Positions 1 through 10,500 of a stretch of 37,407 bases of DNA are shown piece after piece. The translations under genes were made by a program, and so were the position numbers. Source of the DNA: Steroidobacter sp. GTDB taxonomy: Bacteria > Pseudomonadota > Gammaproteobacteria > Steroidobacterales > Steroidobacteraceae. The notes below the pieces were generated by a model that did no database searches, had not been told where the DNA came from, and saw only the letters and a list, made by a program, of their open reading frames with translations. Location: positions 1-37,407 of the forward strand of contig NZ_JAEUPY010000331.1 in the NCBI RefSeq assembly GCF_016790065.1, in the 5' to 3' direction. Position 1 is the stretch's first letter. The number at the start of each line of letters is the position of its first letter.

Positions 1-57
1 ACCAAGACGGCCGGTCGACTGATCGTGCCGGCGTCGGTGCCGGAAATGAAGTTTTAA
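1..57 (+). CDS. 3' end of an unidentified gene (partial)
   Basis: An open frame enters at the left edge and closes with TAA at 55-57, giving only 18 C-terminal residues ending in VPEMKF. It lies 17 bases upstream of the thiolase on the same strand, so the two are probably co-transcribed. In thiolase operons the neighbour is often another acyl-CoA metabolism enzyme, but this fragment is too short to assign. It could also be chance reading frame. Confidence 0.5.
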   Translation, partial: TKTAGRLIVPASVPEMKF

Positions 58-74
58 CTCGAAGCGAGCCTGCC

Positions 75-1256
75 ATGCCCGAAGTCGTCATCGTCGCTGC
101 CACCCGCACCGCCATCGGTGCCTTCCAAGGCTCGCTCGCGAAAGTCCCGGCCGCCGAACTCGGCGCCATCGTGATTCGTTCATTGCTGGCCAAGACCGGC
201 CTCGCACCCGACGCTATCGACGAAGTAGTGCTCGGTCATGTGCTCACGGCCGGTGCTGGCCAGAACACGGCGCGCCAGGCAGCGATCAATAGCGGCCTGC
301 CGGTCACGACACCGGCGCTCACCATCAACAAGGTGTGCGGCTCGGGTTTGAAAGCGACCCATCTGGCCGCGCAATCCATTCTGCTCGGTGACGCCGATGT
401 CGTCGTCGCTGGCGGCATGGAGAGCATGAGTCTCGCGCCGTATATCGTGCCGGGACTGCGGACCGGCTTGCGCATGGGCCACGGCCAGGTGGTCGACACC
501 ATGATCACCGACGGCCTGTGGGACGCGTTCAATCAATATCACATGGGCATCACCGCCGAGAATCTGGCGAAGCGCCACGGCATCACTCGCGAACAGCAGG
601 ATGAGTACTCGGTGCTGTCTCAGCAACGCGCGAGCGACGCGATTGCCGCTGGTCGATTCGTGAGTGAGATCACGCCGGTGACGGTGCAGCTCGGCAAAGG
701 TAAAACCGCTGAGTTCGCGGTGGATGAACAGCCGCGCGCCGGCACTGACCTCGCCTCGCTCGCTAAGCTGCGCCCTGCTTTCGATAAGGAAGGCACGGTG
801 ACTGCCGGCAACGCATCGACACTCAACGATGGCGCTGCGGCCGTCGTGATGATGTCAGCCGACCGTGCCAAGAAACTGGGTTTGCCAGTGCTCGCAAGGA
901 TTGTTTCTTATGCCAGCGCTGGCGTCGATCCCGCGTACATGGGCGAAGGTCCGATCTCAGCCACGCAGCGAGCGTTGCAGAAGGCCAACTGGACATTGGA
1001 TTCCGTCGACCTGATCGAAGCGAATGAAGCATTCGCCGCGCAGTCGCTCACTGTCGCGAAGAAGCTGGAACTGGACATCGCCAAGGTCAACGTCAATGGC
1101 GGCGCCATCGCGCTCGGCCATCCCATCGGCGCTTCGGGCTGCCGCGTGCTCGTGACGCTGATTCATGAGATGGCACGTCGCGATGTGAAGCGCGGGCTCG
1201 CAACGCTCTGCATCGGCGGCGGCCAGGGTGTCGCGCTCGCTATCGAGCGCGGCTGA
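75..1256 (+). CDS. Acetyl-CoA C-acetyltransferase (thiolase)
   Basis: This 393-residue protein is full length for a thiolase. It should catalyse the reversible condensation of two acetyl-CoA to acetoacetyl-CoA, or thiolytic cleavage of 3-ketoacyl-CoA, in the cytoplasm. The catalytic residues are visible: the nucleophilic Cys88 in [10 protein letters not shown], His349 in GHPIGASG, and Cys379 in CIGGGQG. The N-terminus ([18 protein letters not shown]) is typical of the family and supports the ATG at 75. The acetoacetyl-CoA (PhaA/AtoB-like) branch looks most likely from overall length and motifs, but chain-length specificity cannot be read from the sequence. It follows an unknown gene after 17 bases and is convergent with the aminotransferase. 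Confidence 0.95.
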   Translation: MPEVVIVAATRTAIGAFQGSLAKVPAAELGAIVIRSLLAKTGLAPDAIDEVVLGHVLTAGAGQNTARQAAINSGLPVTTPALTINKVCGSGLKATHLAAQSILLGDADVVVAGGMESMSLAPYIVPGLRTGLRMGHGQVVDTMITDGLWDAFNQYHMGITAENLAKRHGITREQQDEYSVLSQQRASDAIAAGRFVSEITPVTVQLGKGKTAEFAVDEQPRAGTDLASLAKLRPAFDKEGTVTAGNASTLNDGAAAVVMMSADRAKKLGLPVLARIVSYASAGVDPAYMGEGPISATQRALQKANWTLDSVDLIEANEAFAAQSLTVAKKLELDIAKVNVNGGAIALGHPIGASGCRVLVTLIHEMARRDVKRGLATLCIGGGQGVALAIERG

Positions 1257-1277
1257 CCGATCGAACCGGGGCGGCGC

Positions 1278-2480
1278 TTACGCCTGAATTTTTCGCGCCG
1301 CCTCGCGCATCCGCTGTAACGCTTCGTGCAACTTGGCTTGCGACGTTGCAAACGACAGCCTGACAAAGCCCGGCGCACCGAAAGCCGATCCCGGCACCAC
1401 GGCGACGCCGGCATCGTTCAAGAACTTCTCACACAGCTCGACGTCGTTCGCGACCTTGCCGCCGATGAGCCCGCGGAAGTCGGCGAAGGCATAGAACGCG
1501 CCTTCGGGTACGGGACAGTTGCATCCCGGAATGGCATTCAAGCCACGCACGACGATGTCACGACGAGCCCGGTATTCCTCGACCATCTCTTGAACCGGTT
1601 CCGGCCCGAGATTCAATGCCGCCACGGCAGCCGCCTGACTGATGGAGCTAGGCGCCGAGGAGTTCTGACTCTGCACGGTGGCCATGGCTTTGATCAGTTC
1701 CACCGGCCCCACGCCCCAGCCGAGCCGCCAGCCCGTCATCGCATGCGATTTGGAAACTCCGCCCACGACCAAGGTGCGAGCGGCGAGTTCTGGAAACAGC
1801 TGCACCAGATTCGGTGCGCGCTCCGAACCGAACACGATGTCCGCGTAGATTTCATCCAGCAGCACCCAAGTATTCGGCCACTTCTTTAACAAGTCAGCCA
1901 GCTTCGCCAACTCCTCCACCGTCGCCATACTGCCGGTGGGATTGGAGGGCGAGTTCAGAATGATCCAGCGCGTCCGCTCATGCAGGGCTTCCTGCATGGC
2001 TGCGGTATCGAGCCGCCAGCCGCGCTCGGGATTCCATGCGCCGCTCACCACACGCGGCACACCGCCCGTGACTCGGATCATGTCGAGATAGGACGTCCAA
2101 TACGGCGCCGGGACGATGACTTCCTCGCCCGGATCCAAGGTCGCGAGCAACGCATTGAAGATCACCTGCTTGGCGCCGGTGCCGGAGATCACCTGGTTGG
2201 GTGCCACCGGAATGCCCAGCACCGTCGCGTAGCGCTCGGCGATGGCTTTCAACAACTCCGGCGTGCCGGCCAATGGCGTGTACTTGGTTCGCCCTTGAGC
2301 CATGGCCAGCGTGGCTGCCGCCTTGATGGGTTCCGGGGTTTGCTGATCCGGTTCGCCCACCGTCAGATCGATCACATCCACGCCGCTCAAGCGCAGCAGC
2401 CGCGCTCGTTCCGACAGCGCCAGAATCGAGGAAACCGAGATGCCATTGAGGCGTGAGGCCGTTCGCAAGCCGTGATTCAC
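1278..2480 (-). CDS. Pyridoxal-phosphate aminotransferase, class I (aspartate type)
   Basis: A 400-residue fold-type I aminotransferase, probably transferring the amino group of aspartate or another amino acid to 2-oxoglutarate in the cytoplasm. Visible motifs are the substrate-binding NSPSNPTG (residues 176-183, Asn180), Asp209 in LLDEIYAD, the PLP Schiff-base lysine Lys244 in SKSHAMTGWRLGW, and a C-terminal FVRLSFATS containing the substrate-carboxylate Arg. These fit the Ib/gamma group of aspartate aminotransferases. The frame opens with GTG at 2480 and only a weak ribosome site precedes it. It is divergent from the LysR regulator, with 92 bases between them, so it is a candidate target of that regulator. 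Exact substrate is uncertain. Confidence 0.92.
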   Translation of the reverse strand: MNHGLRTASRLNGISVSSILALSERARLLRLSGVDVIDLTVGEPDQQTPEPIKAAATLAMAQGRTKYTPLAGTPELLKAIAERYATVLGIPVAPNQVISGTGAKQVIFNALLATLDPGEEVIVPAPYWTSYLDMIRVTGGVPRVVSGAWNPERGWRLDTAAMQEALHERTRWIILNSPSNPTGSMATVEELAKLADLLKKWPNTWVLLDEIYADIVFGSERAPNLVQLFPELAARTLVVGGVSKSHAMTGWRLGWGVGPVELIKAMATVQSQNSSAPSSISQAAAVAALNLGPEPVQEMVEEYRARRDIVVRGLNAIPGCNCPVPEGAFYAFADFRGLIGGKVANDVELCEKFLNDAGVAVVPGSAFGAPGFVRLSFATSQAKLHEALQRMREAARKIQA

Positions 2481-2572
2481 TGGGGATGTCCGTAGTACGC
2501 TGCGCTAGAGCATGACCGAGCCGGGGCCCCGCTTCCAAGCGAGAAACCCGCACCAGTAGATGAGAAACCGGA

Positions 2573-3475
2573 ATGAAGCCCGCCAACCGCCGCTTGCTGC
2601 CTCCAATGACCGCGCTCATGGCGTTCGAAGCCGCGGCACGCCATGGCACCTTTGCGCGGGCCGCCAAAGAAGTGGCGTTGACCCAGAGCGCGGTCAGCAA
2701 ACAGATCGCGACCTTGGAGCGCTGGCTGGGCACGCCGCTGTTCGAAAGAATCGGCCGTCGCGTCAGCCTGACGGCCTCGGGCCGCTTGTATGCAATGCCG
2801 CTCACCAGCGCGCTCGAACAGATTCGCCGTGCAACGGCCGCGGTGGCCGTGACCAGTCGCGTGCCCGGTCCGATTTCGATTGCCACCCTGCCCGGCTTCG
2901 GCATGCGCTGGTTGGCGCCGCGACTGCCCCGCTTGTTTGCCCGCCATCCGGAATTGCCGGTCAACTTCAGTTCGAAAGTGGTGCCGTTCGATTTCAAGAC
3001 TGAGCCGCTCGACGCTGCCATTCATTTCGGTCGCGCGGATTGGCCTGGCACCGAATCGGATCTGCTGCTGCGAGAAGAGATGGCTGTGGTGTGCTCACCC
3101 GAGTTCGCCAGTACCCATAAGCTGCGCCAGCCTGCTGACGTGCTTCAACACACGCTGCTCGAACAGAGCACTCGGCCGCATGCGTGGAGCGCATGGTTTG
3201 CCGCCGCCGGCATCGAGCCCAAGACCCGACGCACTCGACCACAATTCGAACATTTCATGATGTTGGCCCAGGCCGCGGCTGCCGGCGCCGGTTTCGCGTT
3301 GGTGCCCAAATTTCTGGTGCAGCCGGAGTTGACCTCGGGCGCCTTGGTGAGCCCGTTCGACATCACCGTCACCAGCGATGAAGCGTACTTTCTGGTCTAT
3401 CCCAAAGCGCAGCTGCAAAACGCGTCGTTCTTGTTATTTCGCGCCTGGCTGCTGGAAGAAACTCATTTGCAATGA
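2573..3475 (+). CDS. LysR-family transcriptional regulator (GcvA-like)
   Basis: A 300-residue LysR-type regulator. The N-terminal winged helix-turn-helix spans about residues 9-66, including AAKEVALTQSAVSKQIATLE and the wing-end motif LFERIGRRVSLTASG. A periplasmic-binding-like effector domain occupies about 95-295. The opening (PPMTALMAFEAAARHGTFARAA) is close to the GcvA/AmpR-type subfamily. These proteins usually regulate a divergently transcribed neighbour, here the aminotransferase. The 92-base gap is the likely operator, but I could not fix a specific T-N11-A box. Its last 13 bases overlap the convergent kinase gene. Confidence 0.92.
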   Translation: MKPANRRLLPPMTALMAFEAAARHGTFARAAKEVALTQSAVSKQIATLERWLGTPLFERIGRRVSLTASGRLYAMPLTSALEQIRRATAAVAVTSRVPGPISIATLPGFGMRWLAPRLPRLFARHPELPVNFSSKVVPFDFKTEPLDAAIHFGRADWPGTESDLLLREEMAVVCSPEFASTHKLRQPADVLQHTLLEQSTRPHAWSAWFAAAGIEPKTRRTRPQFEHFMMLAQAAAAGAGFALVPKFLVQPELTSGALVSPFDITVTSDEAYFLVYPKAQLQNASFLLFRAWLLEETHLQ

Positions 3476-5820
3476 ATCGCCATGCGCTCATTCACCAGGC
3501 GCATGGCGTAGCCCTCATCGAGCTGAGACAGATGCCCCGACGCTCGAATCTGATCGGCGGTGGCCAGCACTCGGCGATACCCGTTGCAGGCCAGCTGCGT
3601 CTGACCGGCATCGGCATGCACGTCGGAGAGCATGGCCGTTGCAATCATGTAGTCACGCGCCGCGCTCCAGTTATCCGGTGCGTCGTTCCAAAGTTTCTGT
3701 CGAGCGGCGATCGAGCGTTCGAGCACGGCTGAAGCCTCGTCGAAGCGACGCAACGTCGCCAATGACAACGCGTGAGCATTCGCGATGATGTCCTGACTTC
3801 GCGCTAGTTCGCGATCGTCGGGCTCCAGCATCACCAACTGTTCGTACAGCGCATGGCCTCGCGCCATGATGGGCTCTGCCTCAGGCCCTCGACCCAACTC
3901 CAACAAGGTCGAGCCGAGTTGCCAGGCCGCCAAACCGTACGCACGGTTCACCACCAAGTCTCGGGGCATGGCCGCCGCGACATTCTCCAGCAATAGATAT
4001 TCGTCACGATAAACGCGTTCGGCGGTCGCCACATTGCCGGCGTAGTACAGACTCTCAGCGAGAATATTGAACAGCCGCACTCGCTGCAGAATGAGCGCCC
4101 GATTCTCCAACGTCGGCTCGGGCACAACGGTCATGCCTTCGAGCGCCTGTCGCGCGATCTTCTCCGCTTCGGGATACTTGCCTTGCCACTGCAGCGTCGC
4201 CGACTGCTCGACGGCAATGTCGCGACGGAGCGCATCGAGCTGAGGGTCGCGAGCCTGCGTCGCATCCAGCCCATCGATGACGGCCGTGCTCGCATCGAGT
4301 GACCGTTGGGCAGCGACAAAATCCTGATCGACGGCGGCTGCAATCTTCGCTCGCGCCAGTTCGACTCTTCCCAAGACCAACGCGCGACTCACGGCATGCT
4401 CGTGATCCGACGGCAATGCCTGAGCCAATGTCGCGGCCTTGTCCAGATTGGCACGGGCTTGCGGCAGCTGATGCAAACTCGCTTGGCCGGGTTCAGCCTG
4501 CACCTGCGCGAGACGACGCAAGCCTTCGATGACTTCCAGCCGCGTGACCAGCGGCGCACTGGGATCATGAGCCAGCCGATCCAGGTAGCTCTGCCCTGCT
4601 TCCGCGATATCCCGTCGCAACGTCAGCGCTCGTGGCACGCCTTCGAGCCGGTCGTAAATATCGAACAGCACATAGTGCGAGAGTTGCCGTGCATCTGTGA
4701 ATCGCTGGTCCGCACGATCTCGGGCTCGCTCCGCCCGTTCATACAGAACGACCAGCGCAACCGCTGCCACCAACAGCGCGACTGTGCCGATGGTCGCCGT
4801 GGTCGCAGCCAGCCGATGTCGAGATAATAATTTGCCAAACGTGTAGTACCAGCCACCGCCATACGCCACGACCGGGCGATGATTGAGCCAGCGGCCCAAG
4901 TCGGCGTTCAACGCTTCCACCGACGGGTAACGTTCGTCCGGATTCTCGTGCCGCGCGCGCTGTGCAATGGAGCGCAGATCGGCTGGCACCTCCGGCCACA
5001 ATCCCAACTGTTCTTCCAGCAGCACGCCGAGCGAGAACACATCGTCCGCCGTCGTCGGTGCTTCGCCAATGCGACGCGCCGGACTGGAGTATTCATAGGT
5101 CAACGCGAACGGCGTTGGCGTCGACTCGCTGCCAGCGTTGACGACGCGCGCCACACCGAAGTCCAGCAGCTTCACGCTGCCATCATCGGTCACGATGATG
5201 TTGCTGGGCTTGATATCAGCATGCACGACGAGGCGCGAGTGCGCGTAACGAAGCGCCGTGCAGATCTGCATGAACAGCCGCATGGTAGCGGCAATCGTCA
5301 GCTTCTCTTCCTTGGCGTACTGAGTGAAGGCGCGACCCGCCGCCAACTCCATCACGAAGTACGAATGACCGTCTTCGGTAACGCCGCCATCGAACAGCTG
5401 CGCAATGTTTCGGTGCTGTAGACGCGCGAGGATCTGACGTTCGCGTGCGAACTGCTCGCCGGCCGAGTTCGATAGAACGGAGCGTCGAGTGAGCTTGATG
5501 GCAACGGTTTGTTCGAAGACACCGTCGTCACGTTCGGCCGCGAACACGCGTCCCATGCCGCCGCGACCCAACAGCTGCCCGATTCGATAGCGACCGATGC
5601 GCGCCGGCGGCGGATCGTCGATCTCCGCAGCGGCCATCGGCAACATCGTCGGCAGGTGATGATTGACGGTCTCAGTCGCTCGCAACAGATCGAGCGAATC
5701 GCGCAACAGCCCGCCATCGGCGGCAGTCTTCTCTTGCAAAAAGGCTTCGCGCCGCGGCGCCGGCAGATCGAGCGCGGCTTCCACCAGCTCGAGAATCATC
5801 CGTTCGCGGACCAGATCCAT
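3463..5820 (-). CDS. Membrane Ser/Thr protein kinase with extracytoplasmic helical region
   Basis: A 785-residue Hanks-type kinase. Residues 78-310 hold the kinase domain: glycine loop GRGGMGRVF, catalytic Lys109 (VAIKL), catalytic loop HADIKPSN with Asp202, and the DFG motif at 220-222. The usual HRD arginine is Ala201, so it is a non-RD kinase and may not need activation-loop phosphorylation. One transmembrane helix lies at about 338-360. The remaining 420 residues are alpha-helical with a TPR-like look and are predicted to be outside the cytoplasm. No PASTA domain is present. It starts 7 bases after the stop of the ECF sigma factor, so the two form one operon. The short N-terminal 70 residues before the kinase are helical and unassigned. 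Confidence 0.93.
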   Translation of the reverse strand: MDLVRERMILELVEAALDLPAPRREAFLQEKTAADGGLLRDSLDLLRATETVNHHLPTMLPMAAAEIDDPPPARIGRYRIGQLLGRGGMGRVFAAERDDGVFEQTVAIKLTRRSVLSNSAGEQFARERQILARLQHRNIAQLFDGGVTEDGHSYFVMELAAGRAFTQYAKEEKLTIAATMRLFMQICTALRYAHSRLVVHADIKPSNIIVTDDGSVKLLDFGVARVVNAGSESTPTPFALTYEYSSPARRIGEAPTTADDVFSLGVLLEEQLGLWPEVPADLRSIAQRARHENPDERYPSVEALNADLGRWLNHRPVVAYGGGWYYTFGKLLSRHRLAATTATIGTVALLVAAVALVVLYERAERARDRADQRFTDARQLSHYVLFDIYDRLEGVPRALTLRRDIAEAGQSYLDRLAHDPSAPLVTRLEVIEGLRRLAQVQAEPGQASLHQLPQARANLDKAATLAQALPSDHEHAVSRALVLGRVELARAKIAAAVDQDFVAAQRSLDASTAVIDGLDATQARDPQLDALRRDIAVEQSATLQWQGKYPEAEKIARQALEGMTVVPEPTLENRALILQRVRLFNILAESLYYAGNVATAERVYRDEYLLLENVAAAMPRDLVVNRAYGLAAWQLGSTLLELGRGPEAEPIMARGHALYEQLVMLEPDDRELARSQDIIANAHALSLATLRRFDEASAVLERSIAARQKLWNDAPDNWSAARDYMIATAMLSDVHADAGQTQLACNGYRRVLATADQIRASGHLSQLDEGYAMRLVNERMAIHCK

Positions 5821-5827
5821 CGGGGCG

Positions 5828-6412
5828 TTACGATGCCTGAGCGCTGCGCGCTTGATTGATGTCGCGCAGCAGCCAGGCGCGGGCCACGTCCCACTGTCGC
5901 TTCACCGTCGCCGCCGAGATTTCCAACACATCGGCGGTCTCATCGACCGTGAGCCCGACGAAGAAACGCAGCTCGACCAAGCGAGCACGCTCGGCCGACA
6001 CTTCTGACAGTCGTCGCAACGAGTGATCGAGTTTTTCCAGATCGAGTTCGATGGTGGCCACACCACTGTCGAATAGCGTAGTGAATACGGCCGGTAGCTG
6101 ACGCTTCTCGGCACGGAAACGTCGCACTTCGTCGAGCAAGGCCTGCCGCATGACTGTCGCCGCCGTCGCCAGGAAGTGGGCACGATCCTGCCAATTCATC
6201 AAATCCAACTTGAGCACCCGGATCGCCGCCTCGTTGGCGAGTTCGGTGGGCTGCATTCGCAACGACGCCGAGTCCCCAGCGAGCATGCGACGAGCCAGCC
6301 TGCGCAGCTCCGCGTAGCACAGTTCGAGCAACCGATCGCGGGCCGGGACAGCCCCTTCGCGAGCTTCCCGCCACAATTCGGTCGCTTCCGAAACCACGCC
6401 CGCATGGCTCAT
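5828..6412 (-). CDS. ECF-type RNA polymerase sigma factor (paired with Ser/Thr kinase)
   Basis: A 194-residue sigma-70-like factor starting at ATG 6412, preceded nine bases upstream by GGAGA. The frame stays open much further upstream (to about 7381), but that part is antisense to the protease gene and is not counted. Region 2 covers about residues 20-95 (AELRRLARRMLAG, then HFLATAATVMRQALLDEVR). Region 4 covers about 125-185, ending in a helix-turn-helix (GLTVDETADVLEISAATVKRQW). This matches the group of ECF sigma factors found beside membrane Ser/Thr kinases in Xanthomonadales and Planctomycetes. The kinase follows after 7 bases. A role of the kinase in controlling this sigma factor is inferred from gene order. 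Confidence 0.93.
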   Translation of the reverse strand: MSHAGVVSEATELWREAREGAVPARDRLLELCYAELRRLARRMLAGDSASLRMQPTELANEAAIRVLKLDLMNWQDRAHFLATAATVMRQALLDEVRRFRAEKRQLPAVFTTLFDSGVATIELDLEKLDHSLRRLSEVSAERARLVELRFFVGLTVDETADVLEISAATVKRQWDVARAWLLRDINQARSAQAS

Positions 6413-6638
6413 GCGCACGCGTCTCCGCAGTCGACAGGCGGCTGGCACGGAGGATCGAACTCGAAAGCGATCACGGGTTATGCTCTTTGCTGTTATTGGC
6501 GCGCGAGGGCCAGATCTCGGCGACATCGTAGCAGCGGCACCCGGAAAACCGCTGCGAACGCAGTTCACGAAACTAGCGGCTTCACCGACCTTTGTTGGGA
6601 CCTTTATTGGCTCGGCGTCGAATCCTTTTACAAACCTC

Positions 6639-7529
6639 ATGCCTTCACCGTCGCGTCGCCTGTTTCTCCGCTCCACGCTGGTGCTTGCCAGTGCCCTCCG
6701 CCCCGCTCTCGTGTGGGCCGGCCAGTCGTATCTGGACACGCCTATTGTCAAAGACACAGCCGGTCGCTGGCTGGTGCCGACATATGTCAACGGCCACGGC
6801 CCGTATCGCTTCATGGTCGACACGGGTGCCAGCCACTGCGCGCTGGCGACCGAGGTGGCGGTCAGATTGAAGTTACCGCCGGCTAACGCTGCGAACGTAT
6901 CGGTCCACAGCACCAACGGCCGGTCGAACGCATCCGCCGTTGAAGTGCAGGCGTTGGAAGTCGGCTCGTTGCGCTTGGCGCGGCTGACGATGCCTCTGAT
7001 CGGCGAACCCAACTTGCTCGGTGTGATTGGCGCCAACGCGCTCATCGACAAGCGGCTGTCGGTAGAGGTTCGCGCGGGGCGATTGGTCATCGACTCGAGC
7101 TCAAATGACGATGGCGCCGCCGTGCCCGTACAGCAGCGCTTCGGCGGCCTACTGCTAGCGAACGGCAAGATCGATTCGTTGGCGTGCAAATTCATCATCG
7201 ACACCGGCGCGCAACGCTCGATTGGCAACCTCGCTCTCGCGCGACGCTTGAAGCTGACCATCGACTCTGCCACCACTGACCCGCTGATCGTGCGAACACC
7301 CGATGCAGCCGTCGCCGCCACGAGCGTCTTGCCACCGCTGCCGATCAGGATCGGTGCCGATGTTGTTATCGATCTGTCCATTGCATGCGCTCAGCTGCCG
7401 GTATTCGCGCTGTGGGAACTCGCCGAGGAGCCCGCAGTGCTCCTCGGCATGGATTACTTCTCACAACTGTCCAGCTTCGCTGTCGACTACCGACGCTCCA
7501 CCCTAGCGGTGCGGCAAGAACGCCGGTGA
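6639..7529 (+). CDS. Tat-exported protein with two retropepsin-like aspartic protease domains
   Basis: From ATG 6639 this is 296 residues. It opens with a twin-arginine-like signal (SRRLFLR, residues 5-11) and a hydrophobic stretch ending near AWA/VWAGQ, so export to the periplasm is likely. Two retropepsin-type active-site motifs are present: FMVDTGASH with Asp61 and FIIDTGAQR with Asp188. Each is followed by the hydrophobic-hydrophobic-Gly pattern of such domains ([18 protein letters not shown]). A single chain with two DTG motifs could form the active site internally, whereas retroviral enzymes need a dimer. The start was chosen for the signal peptide; no good ribosome site precedes it, and an ATG at 6481 is an alternative. 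The last 27 bases overlap the convergent giant gene. Substrate unknown. Confidence 0.82.
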   Translation: MPSPSRRLFLRSTLVLASALRPALVWAGQSYLDTPIVKDTAGRWLVPTYVNGHGPYRFMVDTGASHCALATEVAVRLKLPPANAANVSVHSTNGRSNASAVEVQALEVGSLRLARLTMPLIGEPNLLGVIGANALIDKRLSVEVRAGRLVIDSSSNDDGAAVPVQQRFGGLLLANGKIDSLACKFIIDTGAQRSIGNLALARRLKLTIDSATTDPLIVRTPDAAVAATSVLPPLPIRIGADVVIDLSIACAQLPVFALWELAEEPAVLLGMDYFSQLSSFAVDYRRSTLAVRQERR

Positions 7530-10500
7530 GCCGACCAACACCTCGCCGGTTTCCTGGTTCACCACCACGAACAGGATGGGCGTCGGCAAGTTCAAGCCCA
7601 GCGACTGATACACCGAGCGGAAGCCGCTCTCGTAGGTGATCGCCGAGCACAGCGGACCGGGCTCGAACAGACATTCCGACACGGCCGCATGCGGCGAAGG
7701 CGTCTGGAATACGTTCTGCAACTCTTCGCTGATACGCTGTCCGGCACTTTGCGCCGCATCCACTTCTTCGCGGCTCTTGCGATAGAAGTCGATCAGCCCG
7801 TCGTAGATGTCGTCGAGGTTACGAGCCTTGAGCACAGCGGACGCGCTACTGCGCATGCCACCCAGCGCCTTGAGCTTCTCGATCATGTCGGTGAACACGT
7901 TGACCAGCTCCGGCCCGATCACAAAGACCTTGTTGAGCGCCGGATGGGCGCCGTTCAGGCCGATGCCTTCCATGCTGCTGTAGTCCGCCTCGAACACGTT
8001 GATGGACAGCGAAGACGCCGTCGTCACCGTGAGATCGGCCCCTCCGGTCTCGGAGCGAATGTGACGAGCCGCTGCCAGAATCGCCGCACCCCCAATCGCA
8101 CTGGTCGCAGCCGCTTGGTAGAACTTGCGAACGGTGTAGCCACCGCCCATCGCATCCACCACCGCTTGAACGGCAACCGTAGTGAGCGTCTCGGCTAGCG
8201 TGGAGAACAGGTAGACCTGCTCGCCATTGTTGATGACCGATGCCGGGGCATCCCACTGACCAGCGACCAGCGCTCGCGCGGCGCCTTCCTGCAACGAGCC
8301 GTACTCGATGCCCGGATAGCTGCTCGCCAGTCCTGGGAACGTGCGAGTTCGCGCCGGCAGGCCGAACGCAGAGGCCACGTCATCGACCATGGCATCGATC
8401 ACGCGAGGAATCCGCTGCGACAACAACTCTGCATACAAACCCTTCGCATCCACGATTCCGTATTCGCCCGGCGCAACCGCTCGCACCCGCTCGGCCCGAG
8501 CATTGAAGTTGCGGAACAGATTGACGATCTGCGAATAAGGCGTGGTCGGCGAACGTAGTGCTGTCTCGAGCGCCTCGAGATCGCTGGCTGCATCGCTCAA
8601 GATGCGCTTGTTGAGCACATCGTCCGCGCTCTGAGTCACGCCGAACCCGGCCATGTCGGCGACCGACGGCGGGAAGCCATCTTCGGTCACGACGGGCACT
8701 GCAAAGCTCAGCTGATCCAGATCGAGTGCGCGCCACGTGTTCACCCACGCGGTCATTCGAGCTGCCATGGTCGCCGTGTCACCGGCTTGCCGTGCGGCGT
8801 TCGCTTGGGCCAGCAAGTTATCCATGGTGATCAGCGTCGATTCGAACTGCGCGAACAAGGCCAACTGAGTCGGTCTTGCCACGGTGTTGGGTTGCACGAC
8901 CACGAACTCAGCGACCGAGGTACGACCGCTGCTCGTCACCGTCAGGCGATAACGACCGCGCGTCGTCGCCGACGGCGAGATCGAGCCGTTCGACACCGAC
9001 GGCAACCCGCCGGCAACACCAGACACAGGCGTCACGCTGAAGCTCGCACTCGGCGTTCCCACCGGAGTGCCATTGATGTCGGTCTCGTTCAACGAGAACG
9101 CGATGGGCTCATTGGCCGGCGTCACCGAGCGCGACAGGCGCAAGTCGAGGCCGCTACCGGAAGAAACAACCAAGGTGAATGCACCCGGCTGAGTTTCAGT
9201 GCCCGCCGCGATGGATTGCGACACCACCACGCCCGCTTCCACCGTGCTACTGAACACACGCGTGACCGTCGGAGTGAAGCCCAGCGACGACAAGGCGCTC
9301 GACGCCGTCGTTTCAAATCGGCCCACGACATTGGGCACGATGGCGGGCGCCGGTCCCTTCGACACTGTGATCAACACCGTCGCCCCTTGCGGCTGCGAAG
9401 CGCCGGCGGCCGGCGTCTGCGCAATCACCGTATCGACGGGCTGACCGCTGTATTGCTCCTGCTGAACCACAGCGTTCAGCGAAATGGCACCGAGCGACTG
9501 AATCGCCGCGGTTCGCAGACTGCCGACGACGTTGAGTACCGTGGCCGGTGTCGAGGTTGTGACATTGACCACGAATGACTGCGTGGCTTGGGCACCTTGC
9601 GAATCAGTGGCCGCGAGCACCACGGTCACACGACCATAGTCACACGGCGATCCATACGACCCGCACGGTCCTGTGTCGAAGCGCACCGCTCCGGTCGCTG
9701 CATTGACGCTGACCCACGACGGCGCACTCAAGATCGAGTACGTGATCGTGTCGCCCGCGTCGGGATCGGTCGCAGCCAGTTGATACAAATAGTCCTCAGT
9801 GCTGCTCGCCTGGATGGCGGTCGGCGGCCGAGACGTGATGACCGGCGGCTCATTGTCCGGCGCGAGCGTCAGGAACACTCGTGCGTTGGTCGAGGTGCCC
9901 GAGCCATTGCTCGCTGCATATTCAAACGAGGTGCCCGCCGTCTCACGCGGATCGCGAACCGTGCCGAGCTGGCGCGGATTGCGGAAGCTGCGATCGATAG
10001 ACGGGTTGTAGAGCACGCGCCCGGTGTCGTCGATGTCGCCGATTCGGAACTGCGACTGATGGAACGACTTGCCGGCTGGCAGCCAATCGTTGTTCGCCGC
10101 TGAGATCACGAACGAACCGTGGCCACCCAACGTGCCGTTGCCCTGGCCGAACGACACGATGTCGGCGTGACCATCATTGTTCCAGTCCGCCACGAAGGTC
10201 ATGCGGATGGCCCTGCCGCTGGCGATGCGCTGGCCTGCCTCGAAGTTCACCTTGGCCTTGCCATTGCGACCGTCGATGATGTGAGCCCCGAACAACGAGG
10301 ACACCAGCACTTCTTTGACACCGTCGCCATCGAGGTCGTAGACCTGCACATTGGTGACATTGGATTGACGGTACTCGCGATACGGCGCCGGATTCACATT
10401 GCTATCCGGCAACACGAAGGTCCACTTGAGCACACCTTCGGTGCTCATGGCGTACACCATGGCGTTGGCGGCCATGAGCAGCTCCGGCGTGTTGTCGCCA

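Noticed and set aside
1978-3021. Long minus-strand open frame of 347 codons across the aminotransferase/LysR boundary
   Set aside because: It overlaps two well-supported genes in other frames and has the Arg/Gly/Ser-rich composition of a GC-rich shadow frame.
6413-7381. Upstream continuation of the ECF sigma factor frame, giving an apparent 517-residue protein
   Set aside because: The extension is antisense to the DTG protease gene, has no family-like sequence, and the ATG at 6412 has its own GGAGA ribosome site.
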